Origin: RPQJ01 sp963707145
GTDB taxonomy: Bacteria > Pseudomonadota > Gammaproteobacteria > Steroidobacterales > Steroidobacteraceae
Direction: 5' to 3'
DNA: 64,000 nucleotides
NCBI GenBank assembly: GCA_963707145.1
Contig: CAVPOQ010000004.1
Span: 682,001-746,000, forward strand
The position numbers were made by a program, and so were the translations under genes. The notes beneath the pieces are model-generated. The model saw only the letters and a program-made list of their open reading frames with translations, did not search any database and was not told where the DNA came from. Positions 57,036 through 64,000 of this stretch are shown here, one piece after another. How positions within the stretch are numbered: the first letter of the stretch is position 1; the number at the start of each line of letters is the position of its first letter.

Positions 57036-58895
57036 ATGCACAACTACCCGGCCTGGAGGCTCTGGCTGGTCGCTGTCGTCATGCTGGCGGCACTCATCCT
57101 CGCGTTGCCGAACCTGTTTGGCGAGGGGCCTGCGCTGCATCTCTCGCGCGACGACCGCGCGGCCTTCACCGAGCAGACCCAGGGTGCCGTCACCGCCATC
57201 CTCGGCTCCAAGGGCGTTCCGGTCGCCGCGTCGTGGATCGAGGGCGACCGGCTGGTGCTGCGCTTCGACGACCCGACCCAGCAGCTGGCGGCGCGCGAGG
57301 CGATCCAGCAGGCCGCGCCGCGCGAGTACCTGGTCGCGCTGTCGACGGCGCCGCGGATGCCGGGCTGGCTGCGCGCCACGGGCCTCAAGCCCATGAGCCT
57401 CGGCCTGGACCTGCGCGGCGGCGTGTACTTCCTCTACGAGGTCGACGTGGCCGGCGCCGTGAAGCAGCTCCTCTCGAGCATGGAGCGCGACTACCGCACA
57501 CTGCTGCGCGAAGAGCGCATCCCGTTCACGGCCATCCAGGCCGACGGTGCCGACGGCGTGCGCATTGGCCTCCGGAACGGCGCGGACGTCGAGCGAGTCG
57601 CCGCGGCGCTGCGCAAGCAGGACTCGAACGTCAACCTCGCGACCGACCGCCTCGGCGAGGGCGGCGCGGTCACGGTGCGGCTCACGCCCGACCAGATCAA
57701 GCAACGGCAGGACTTCGCCATCCAGCAGAACATCACCACGCTGCGCAACCGCGTGGACGAGCTCGGCGTCACCGAGCCGATCGTGGCGCGCCAGGGCGTG
57801 GATCGCATCACCGTGCAGTTGCCCGGCGTGCAGGACCCGAACGAGGCGCTGCGCGTGCTCGGTGCCACTGCGACGCTCGAGTTCCGGCTGGTGGACGACC
57901 AGAACGACGCCGCGGAGGCCGAGCGGCTCGGTCGTGCGCCGCTCGGCTCGAAGCTCTACAAGATGCGTTCGGGCGGGCCGGTGCTGCTCAAGCGCGAGGT
58001 GATCGCCTCGGGCGAGCAGCTGGTGGACGCGAGCTCGGGCTTCTCCGAGGGCCAGCCCGCGGTGTTCGTGAAGCTCGACGCCCGCGGCGCCGCCGAGATG
58101 CTCGATACGACCCGCGAGCACCTGGGCAAGCCGATGGCGGTCGTATTCATCGAGACGAAGCGCCTCACCGAGGCCGAACCCTGCGCCGGGGTGCGCTCGG
58201 GCAGTGAATGCACCGAGGAGGAAGTGATCAGCGTCGCCACCATCCGCGGCGTGTTCAGCAGCAACTTCCAGATCACGGGCCTGCTCGTCGGGGAGGCGCG
58301 CGAGCTCGCGCTGCTGCTGCGAGCGGGGTCGCTGGCCGCGCCGCTCTACATCGTCGAGCAGCGCGCCGTGGGCCCGAGCCTCGGCCAGGACAACGTCGAC
58401 CGCGGCTTCAAGGCCCTGGTGATCGGCCTGGTCGGCATGTTCATCTTTCTGGCCGTGTACTACCGCTGGTTCGGCGTCGCGGCCAGTGTCGTGCTGTTCA
58501 TGAACATGGTGCTGTTGACCGCCCTGATGTCGCTGCTCCAGGCGACACTGTCGTTGCCCGGCATCGCCGGTATCGTGCTCACGATCGGCATGGCGGCGGA
58601 CGCCAACGTGCTGATCTACGAACGCATCCGCGAAGAACTGCGCAATGGCATGAGTCCCCACGCAGCCATCAACGCCGGCTTCGAAAAGGCGTTCTCGGCG
58701 ATCGCGGACTCCAATATCACCACCCTGATCGCGGGCATCGTGCTGTTCACTTTCGGCACGGGCCCGGTGCGCGGGTTCGCCGTGACTCTCTGTCTGGGCA
58801 TTCTGACGTCGATGTTCACGGCCATTCTGGGCAGCCGGGCCATCATCTACCTCGTCTGGGATCGCCGCCGCAAGCTCGAAGCCCTCCCGATCTGA
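57036..58895 (+). CDS. secD: Protein translocase subunit SecD
   Basis: 619 residues. First membrane helix (WRLWLVAVVMLAALILALPNLF), a large periplasmic domain containing PMSLGLDLRGGVYFLYEVD, TTLRNRVDELGVTEPIVARQG and GQPAVFVKLDARGAAEML, then the five C-terminal helices with GMAADANVLIYERIREELRNG (the conserved proton-pathway Asp and Arg region) and GPVRGFAVTLCLGILTSMFTA. Uses the proton gradient to pull secreted proteins into the periplasm. Intact, 12 bp upstream of secF. Confidence 0.97.
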   Translation: MHNYPAWRLWLVAVVMLAALILALPNLFGEGPALHLSRDDRAAFTEQTQGAVTAILGSKGVPVAASWIEGDRLVLRFDDPTQQLAAREAIQQAAPREYLVALSTAPRMPGWLRATGLKPMSLGLDLRGGVYFLYEVDVAGAVKQLLSSMERDYRTLLREERIPFTAIQADGADGVRIGLRNGADVERVAAALRKQDSNVNLATDRLGEGGAVTVRLTPDQIKQRQDFAIQQNITTLRNRVDELGVTEPIVARQGVDRITVQLPGVQDPNEALRVLGATATLEFRLVDDQNDAAEAERLGRAPLGSKLYKMRSGGPVLLKREVIASGEQLVDASSGFSEGQPAVFVKLDARGAAEMLDTTREHLGKPMAVVFIETKRLTEAEPCAGVRSGSECTEEEVISVATIRGVFSSNFQITGLLVGEARELALLLRAGSLAAPLYIVEQRAVGPSLGQDNVDRGFKALVIGLVGMFIFLAVYYRWFGVAASVVLFMNMVLLTALMSLLQATLSLPGIAGIVLTIGMAADANVLIYERIREELRNGMSPHAAINAGFEKAFSAIADSNITTLIAGIVLFTFGTGPVRGFAVTLCLGILTSMFTAILGSRAIIYLVWDRRRKLEALPI

Positions 58896-58907
58896 GGTGA
58901 ACCAGCG

Positions 58908-59844
58908 ATGGAATTCTTCAAGAAAAGGACCACCTTCCGGTTCATGCCGCTGCGCTCGCGGTGGTACGCGATCTCCGGCGTGCTGATCCTGGCGTCGCTG
59001 GTGCTGCTCGCCACCCGCGGGCTGAACCTCGGTATCGATTTCACGGGCGGCGCCGTGCTCGAGGTGAGCTTTCCGCAGCCGGCGGACCTCGACAAGGTTC
59101 GCAGTGCGCTGGCGAGCGCCGGGCACCCGGACGCGACCGTGCAGAGCTTCGGGTCGCCCCGCGACGTGCTGGTGCGCCTCCTGCCGCGCGAGGGCCAGGA
59201 CATCGCGGCTGTCGGTCAGGACGTGCTGGCGGCACTCAAGTCCTACGAGCCAGCCGCCCAGTTGCGGCGCTCGGAGGTCGTGGGCGCGCAGATCGGCGCC
59301 GAACTCGCGGAGCAGGGCGCACTCGCCGCGCTTGTTCGCCTTCCTGATGATCCTCGCGTACGTGGCGGTGCGCTTCCAGTGGAAGCTGGGCGTCGGCTCC
59401 ATCATCGCCGGCCTGCACGACCCGATCCTCGTGCTCGGATTCTTCGCCGCCACTCAGCTGACGTTCGATCTGCCGACGCTTGCCGCCATCCTCGCGGTGG
59501 TGGGCTATTCGCTCAACGATACGGTGGTGGTCTTCGACCGTATCCGCGAGCGGTTCGTGATGACGAGAAAGGGCTCGCCCGAGGAGATCATCGATCTGGC
59601 CATCAACGACACGCTGTCCAGGACCCTGATGACCAGCGTAACGACGCTGATCGCGGTCTTCTCGCTGCTGTTCATCGCAGGCGACGTGCTGCGGGGCTTC
59701 TCGGTGGCACTGGCGATCGGCGTCTTCGTCGGTACCTATTCGTCCATCTTCGTGGCGAGTTCCATCGCGCTCGACCTCAAGCTGACCGCCCGCGACCTGA
59801 TGCCCGTGCAGCGGGAGAAGGGCACCGTCGACGACATGCCGTGA
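58908..59844 (+). CDS. secF: Protein translocase subunit SecF, frameshifted
   Basis: 311 residues once one T is dropped from CTTGTTC near 59332; the joined sequence reads AELAEQGALAALFAFLMILAYVAVRF. N-terminal helix (YAISGVLILASLVLLATRGLNLGIDFTGG), a periplasmic domain, and the C-terminal helices with GYSLNDTVVVFDRIRERF and SRTLMTSVTTLIAVFSLL. SecF is needed with SecD for efficient export in most proteobacteria, so a real frameshift in the middle is unlikely. This is one of the best arguments that the insertions in this contig are errors. Confidence 0.95.
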
Positions 59845-59888
59845 GCCTGCCCCGGGGCACCGTTCGTGCGTGAGCCAGGAATCCGCCG

Positions 59889-60872
59889 GTGAACGAGCTG
59901 GTCTGGGGCGGCTTTCTCGCGCTCTTCCTGACGCTGCTGTTCCTGGACCTGAGCGTCCTGCACCGGGAATCCGCCGAGCTCTCGGTCCGCCAGGCGCTGT
60001 TCTGGACGGCCGTCTGGGTGAGCGTCGCGCTGTCCTTCACGCTGGTCATCTACGGGCTCTACGAGCACCGCTGGTTCGGCTTCGAGTCGAGCGCGGAAGT
60101 TGCCGGCGGCAGGGACGCCGTGGTGCTGTTCATTACCGGCTACCTGCTCGAGTGGTCGCTGTCGGTCGACAACATCTTCGTTATCGCGCTGATCTTCGCG
60201 TACCTGAAGATCCCGCCGCTGTATCAGTACCGCGTCCTGTTCTGGGGCATCGTCGGCGCGATCGTGCTGCGCGGCCTGATGATCATCGCCGGGGCCGCGC
60301 TGCTGCGGCAGTTCGACTGGATGTTCTACGTGTTCGGGGCGATCCTGCTCATCTCCGCGCTCCGGATGCTGCGCGACGACGAAGCAGATCGGGACTTCGG
60401 CTCGAGCTTCCCGGCGCGGCTCGTGCGCCGCTTCGTACCGGTCAGCGAGAACCTGGATCGCGCGCGGTTCTTCGTGCGTCGCGACGGGGTTCTGCACGCA
60501 ACACCGCTGTTCGTGGCACTGGTGATGGTCGAGCTCACCGACGTCGTGTTCGCCGTGGACTCGATCCCGGCCATCCTCGCGGTGACGCGCGACCCGTTCA
60601 TCGTGTTCACCTCCAACGCATTCGCGATCCTCGGCCTGCGTTCGCTGTACTTCGCCGTCGCGGGCCTGATGGCGATGTTCCGCTACCTCAAGTACAGCCT
60701 CGTGCTGATCCTCGCGTTCGTGGGCGTGAAGATGCTGATGGTGAGTCACTTCCACGTGCCGAACCTCGTCTCGCTGGGGATCATCGTCGGCACGCTCGCC
60801 GGCGGCATCGTCGCTTCGATGTGGGCGACGCGCCGCGAGCGCGAGCGGACCGGGGAGGGTGGCGCCAGGTGA
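59889..60872 (+). CDS. TerC/Alx family integral membrane protein
   Basis: 327 residues, about nine membrane segments. TerC signatures: GYLLEWSLSVDNIFVIALIF and ELTDVVFAVDSIPAILAVTRDPFIVFTSN, with paired acidic residues thought to bind metal. LRSLYFAVAGLMAMFRYLKY is the usual last conserved block. Family members export manganese or help metallate exported proteins. It starts 44 bp after secF, so may be on the same message. A second, divergent TerC gene lies 2.3 kb downstream. Confidence 0.93.
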   Translation: MNELVWGGFLALFLTLLFLDLSVLHRESAELSVRQALFWTAVWVSVALSFTLVIYGLYEHRWFGFESSAEVAGGRDAVVLFITGYLLEWSLSVDNIFVIALIFAYLKIPPLYQYRVLFWGIVGAIVLRGLMIIAGAALLRQFDWMFYVFGAILLISALRMLRDDEADRDFGSSFPARLVRRFVPVSENLDRARFFVRRDGVLHATPLFVALVMVELTDVVFAVDSIPAILAVTRDPFIVFTSNAFAILGLRSLYFAVAGLMAMFRYLKYSLVLILAFVGVKMLMVSHFHVPNLVSLGIIVGTLAGGIVASMWATRRERERTGEGGAR

Positions 60873-60924
60873 TGTCCCGTGGGCACCGCACCGGACGAGG
60901 CGCCACTGAAATCACCGTCCCATC

Positions 60925-62244
60925 ATGCTCGACAACCTGGCCCTCACCGCGGTTGGACTGCTGCTCGTTCTCCTGAACGGCTTCTTCGTCGCGGCCGAGT
61001 TCGCGATCGTGAAGCTCCGGCGTACGCAGGCCGAGGAGCTCGCGAAAACCCACGGATTGCGCGGGCGCGTGCTGCGAACCGTGCGGACGCATCTCGACGC
61101 GTACCTGTCGGCCTGTCAGCTCGGCATCACGCTCGCCTCGCTCGGGCTGGGGTGGATCGGTGAGCCCGCCTTCGCGCGCCTGGTCGGGCCGCTGCTCGCG
61201 TACGTCGGCATCACGGATCCGAAGGTGGTCGGCAGCCTCTCGTTCGCGTTCGCATTCGGCCTGATCTCGTTCCTGCATATCGTGCTCGGGGAGCTGGCGC
61301 CGAAGTCCGTCGCGATCCGCCGCGCCGAGCCGGTGGCGCTCAACACCGCGCTGCCGCTCTACGTCTTCTACTGGGTGATGTATCCCTTCATCCACGTGCT
61401 GAACGGTGCCGCCAACGTCATCCTGCGCCGGCTGGGCGTCGAACTGGCCACCGAGGGCGACGATGCGCACTCCATCGACGAACTGCGCACCGTGCTGCGC
61501 GCGAGCCACCGGCATGGCGAACTCGGGGCGATCGAGACTCAGATCCTCACGCGCGGCCTCGACCTGGGCGAACTCACGGTTGGCGACGTGCTGCGGCCGC
61601 TCTCCGATCTGGTGTGGATCGCGTACGACGCGCAGGTCGATGCGGTGCTCGCCGAGGTTCGTCGCTCGCGCTACACGCGCTACCCGGTCCGGGATCTCGA
61701 GACAGAGCGGTTCGTCGGCCTGCTGCACATCAAGGACCTGCTGACCGGACCGGAGCGATTGCGGGACATTCGCGACCTCCGGCCGTACCTCCGCAAGCTG
61801 CCGCACGTCGAAGAAAGCGCGCGGGTGCAGGCGGTGCTGACGACGTTTCTGCGCGGGGATCCGCACTTCGCGATCGTCACCGACCCGCTCGGGACCGAGA
61901 TCGGCTTCCTCACCTTCGAGCACATCGTCGAGGCCCTGTTCGGACCGGTCGAGGACGAGTTCTCGAGGGCGAGCCCTGCCTGGCAGCGTGCCGAGGACGG
62001 CAGCCTGACGGGCGCTGGCAGCCTTTCCATCCTCAGTCTGGAGGAGGCGCTGGGAGTGCTCGCACCCGAGGTGGACGCCAACAGCGTCGGGGGTCTCGTC
62101 CTCGAGCGACTCGGCCGGATCCCGGTCGTCGGCGACCGGGTTTCATGCCCGGAATTCGACATCGAGGTGCTGGCAATGGACGGTCCGCGGACCGTGCGGC
62201 TGCGGGTGCTGCCGCGGGCGCGGACCGGTCCCCGCGGCGACTGA
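60925..62244 (+). CDS. HlyC/CorC family (CNNM) transporter with CBS domains
   Basis: 439 residues. DUF21/CNNM membrane domain (LLVLLNGFFVAAEFAIVKLRRTQ, YLSACQLGITLASLGLGWIGEPA), a pair of CBS domains (TVGDVLRPLSDLVWIAYDAQ, RYPVRDLETERFVGLLHIKDLL, FAIVTDPLGTEIGFLTFEHIVEALFG) and a C-terminal CorC_HlyC transporter-associated domain. Relatives are linked to magnesium or cobalt efflux. Between two TerC genes, it suggests a divalent-metal homeostasis group. Confidence 0.92.
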   Translation: MLDNLALTAVGLLLVLLNGFFVAAEFAIVKLRRTQAEELAKTHGLRGRVLRTVRTHLDAYLSACQLGITLASLGLGWIGEPAFARLVGPLLAYVGITDPKVVGSLSFAFAFGLISFLHIVLGELAPKSVAIRRAEPVALNTALPLYVFYWVMYPFIHVLNGAANVILRRLGVELATEGDDAHSIDELRTVLRASHRHGELGAIETQILTRGLDLGELTVGDVLRPLSDLVWIAYDAQVDAVLAEVRRSRYTRYPVRDLETERFVGLLHIKDLLTGPERLRDIRDLRPYLRKLPHVEESARVQAVLTTFLRGDPHFAIVTDPLGTEIGFLTFEHIVEALFGPVEDEFSRASPAWQRAEDGSLTGAGSLSILSLEEALGVLAPEVDANSVGGLVLERLGRIPVVGDRVSCPEFDIEVLAMDGPRTVRLRVLPRARTGPRGD

Positions 62245-62281
62245 TCCCGCGCGACCGTTCACGGCCGACCCCGGAGTTCGC

Positions 62282-62905
62282 GTGTCGCTGCCCGACCTGC
62301 ATCGAAGACCCCGGAGGGCGCTCTCGGAAATCCTCGCCGGCCTGGCGGAGGACGGTTCGGAATCGGTCTCCCTCGCCGATCTCCTTGCGGCGGTGGGCGA
62401 GCGATCCTTTGGTGCGCTGCTCGTGCTGCTTGCGATTCCCAATGTGCTTGCCGGGGTGATCCCCGGTCTCTCGGTCGTCCTCGGCCTGCCGTTGATGCTG
62501 CTGAGCCTGCAGTTGCTGGTCGCAGCCAAGCGGCCGTGGCTGCCGTCGCGCCTGGCCCGACTCGAGATCCGGCGCGCGGACCTCGGCCGGCTGATACAGC
62601 GGATCGGCCCGTCCCTTCGGCGGCTCGAACGCGGCCTGCGGCCGCGGTGGATGGTCCTGACGGCGCCATGGGCCGAACGACTCGCCGGTGCCGTATGCCT
62701 GGCACTCTCGCTGCTGGTCTTTCTTCCCATCCCGTTCGCCAATCTCCTGCCCTCCATCGGCATCATGCTGTTCGGATTCGCCATCCTCGAGCGGGACGGA
62801 CTGGTGGCAGTCGCGGCCCTCGCGCTCGCCTGTGTCTGCTTCAGCCTCTTCGGCGGCGTGGCGGCCGCGGTCGCCACGGCCGCCGCGCACGCGTTGCGGT
62901 GGTAG
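62282..62905 (+). CDS. ExoD family membrane protein
   Basis: 207 residues from the GTG at 62282. An N-terminal cytoplasmic segment (LSEILAGLAEDGSESVSLADLLAAVGERSFG) is followed by IPNVLAGVIPGLSVVLGLPLMLLSLQLL and the C-terminal helices, the layout of ExoD, first seen in rhizobial exopolysaccharide mutants but of unclear molecular role. 37 bp behind the CorC-like gene. Nothing else here is polysaccharide-related. Confidence 0.88.
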   Translation: MSLPDLHRRPRRALSEILAGLAEDGSESVSLADLLAAVGERSFGALLVLLAIPNVLAGVIPGLSVVLGLPLMLLSLQLLVAAKRPWLPSRLARLEIRRADLGRLIQRIGPSLRRLERGLRPRWMVLTAPWAERLAGAVCLALSLLVFLPIPFANLLPSIGIMLFGFAILERDGLVAVAALALACVCFSLFGGVAAAVATAAAHALRW

Positions 62906-63124
62906 CTCGGCCGGCGCCACCGGCGCCGGCGCGGCTGAATCCGCCGAGCGTTGCCGACCGAATCGTGGCCCAGCGATGAAGCACGACCGCACGCACGCAA
63001 TGCGCCGCTCCCGCTGGGCCACGCTGGCCAGCGCGGTCGGGAGACAGTGCCGCCGGTTGCCGGATTCGCCGAAACCGTCCTGACTGCCGGCGCCGGTCAT
63101 CCACCCTGAAGGCACATCACGAAC
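62906..63124 (+). other. Intergenic region between exoD-like and terC-like genes
   Basis: 219 bp. A GC hairpin (CCGGCGCC-AC-CGGCGCCGG near 62910-62930) follows the ExoD stop. I looked for a yybP-ykoY manganese riboswitch, often found ahead of Alx/TerC genes, and did not find its conserved blocks. Confidence 0.4.
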
Positions 63125-64000
63125 ATGACGACAGGCACCCCCCTGATGTGGACGCTCTTCGTGGCGTTCGTGCTGGTCGCGCTGCTGGTGGACTTCTTCG
63201 CGATGGAGAAGCAGGGCGCACACAAGGTGACCATGAAGGAGGCGGCCGTCTGGTCGCTGGTCTGGGTGGCCGTGTCGTTCGTGTTCGTCGGTTGGCTCTG
63301 GTGGCACCTGGGTGGCCTGGACGGAAACCCGATCGCGAACGCCAAGGCGCTCGAGTTCACCACCGGTTACCTGATCGAGAAGGCGCTGGCGGTCGACAAC
63401 ATCTTCGTATTCCTGATGGTGTTCACCTACTTCGCGGTGCCGGCCGAGTACCAGAAGCGCGTGCTGATGATCGGCATCCTTGGCGCGCTCGTGCTGCGCG
63501 CCATCATGATCCTGGTCGGCGCCTGGCTGATCGCGAAGTTCCACTGGATCCTCTACCTGTTCGGCGCGTTCCTGGTGTTCACCGGCATCAAGATGTGGAT
63601 TGCCACGGGCCAGGAACCCGACCTCGAGGCCAACCCGGCGCTCAGGTGGATCCGTCGCCACATGAAAATCGCGTCGGGCTACGACGGCGAGAAGTTCTTC
63701 ACCATGCAGAACGGCGTGAGGACGGCCACTCCACTGTTCGTCGTGATCCTGCTGATCGGCATCGTGGATGTGGTCTTCGCGGTGGACTCGATCCCGGCGA
63801 TCTTCGCCATCACGATGGACCCGTTCATCGTGCTGACCTCCAACGTGTTCGCCATCCTTGGGCTGCGCGCCATGTACTTCATGCTGGCCGGCATGCACGA
63901 ACGCTTCCACCTGCTGTCCTACGGCCTCGCGATCGTGCTCGTGTTCATCGGCACGAAGATGCTCCTGCTCGACGTCTACAAGATCCCGGTGACCTGGTCG
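63125..64000 (+). CDS. TerC/Alx family membrane protein (3' end beyond window)
   Basis: 292 residues are visible, running off the edge. TerC blocks FTTGYLIEKALAVDNIFVFLMVFTYF and GIVDVVFAVDSIPAIFAITMDPFIVLTSNVF are well conserved, and WIRRHMKIASGYDGEKFF is typical of the Alx branch, in contrast to the first TerC copy at 59.9 kb. GAAGGCACATCACGAAC leads into the ATG. The two TerC proteins are distinct paralogues rather than a recent duplication. Confidence 0.94.
   Translation, partial: MTTGTPLMWTLFVAFVLVALLVDFFAMEKQGAHKVTMKEAAVWSLVWVAVSFVFVGWLWWHLGGLDGNPIANAKALEFTTGYLIEKALAVDNIFVFLMVFTYFAVPAEYQKRVLMIGILGALVLRAIMILVGAWLIAKFHWILYLFGAFLVFTGIKMWIATGQEPDLEANPALRWIRRHMKIASGYDGEKFFTMQNGVRTATPLFVVILLIGIVDVVFAVDSIPAIFAITMDPFIVLTSNVFAILGLRAMYFMLAGMHERFHLLSYGLAIVLVFIGTKMLLLDVYKIPVTWS

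Noticed and set aside
57003..59453. An 816-codon minus-strand open frame opposite secD/secF
   Set aside because: Shadow of the conserved secD and secF genes; His/Arg/Glu-rich with no domain.
62906..63124. yybP-ykoY manganese riboswitch ahead of terC
   Set aside because: The conserved blocks of that riboswitch are not present in this region or before the first terC gene.

Overview
The window is a single high-GC (about 70 percent by eye), gene-dense bacterial chromosome segment with about 57 protein genes, two tRNAs, one TPP riboswitch and a small family of intergenic palindromes. The gene set points to a gammaproteobacterium: queA-tgt-yajC-secD-secF in that order, xerD, zapE, dPGM-type gpmA, DsbC, FdxA, the 180-kDa NAD-glutamate dehydrogenase, ETF-QO, and TraB/GumN and TonB receptors carrying the EEVxVT-type N-terminus. 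A Steroidobacter/Nevskia/Xanthomonas-like lineage would fit, but that is an inference. I see no transposase, prophage, integron or CRISPR array.

Layout. 1-4.3 kb: moeA and a small secreted protein (minus), divergent from phhA-mmsA (plus), then tRNA-Arg. 4.4-11.3 kb: secreted collagen-like protein, SDR reductase, DUF3604 lipoprotein, secreted alpha/beta hydrolase, an orphan GyrB-like TOPRIM protein, DUF2905. 11.4-18.8 kb: FAD oxidoreductase, GST, TraB/GumN, MBL hydrolase, twin ABC ATPase, exported SurE with PhzF. 18.9-23.2 kb: a TPP-riboswitch operon that reads as a thiamine salvage route (TonB receptor, YkoF-like binder, PnuC/PnuT transporter, thiamine-kinase-like phosphotransferase). 23.2-29.2 kb: ferredoxin, enoyl-CoA hydratase/isomerase, thiolase, FadB-type multifunctional protein, nitronate monooxygenase. 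29.2-36.9 kb (minus): gpmA, a GT2 glycosyltransferase, NAD-GDH, ZapE. 36.9-47.0 kb: acetoacetyl-CoA synthetase, ETF-QO, two SDRs and a thiolase (minus), divergent from IcmF, the fused isobutyryl-CoA mutase. 47.2-51.1 kb: plsC, xerD, dsbC, fdxA, NUDIX, tRNA-Leu. 51.2-54.4 kb: L,D-transpeptidase behind a sigma-E-like promoter, then ECF sigma, anti-sigma and a PDZ protein. 54.4-64 kb: queA-tgt-yajC-secDF, then two TerC proteins around a CorC/HlyC protein and an ExoD protein.

Metabolically, 23-47 kb is an acyl-CoA and amino-acid catabolism block. The beta-oxidation and branched-chain enzymes (thiolases, FadB-like, IcmF, MmsA) feed electrons through ETF-QO, while AacS and NAD-GDH handle ketone-body and glutamate carbon.

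Two cross-cutting observations matter. First, at least ten otherwise well-conserved genes, including secF and ETF-QO, are broken by single-base indels, nearly all +1 insertions; this looks like uncorrected sequencing error rather than gene decay. Second, three intergenic sites (21.2, 28.0 and 47.1 kb) share a conserved asymmetric core (GAGCCCCCA...GGGTTCACGGCGTCC), each enclosed in a 28-31 bp near-perfect inverted repeat whose arm sequence differs from copy to copy. That element family is my best candidate for something not formally described.
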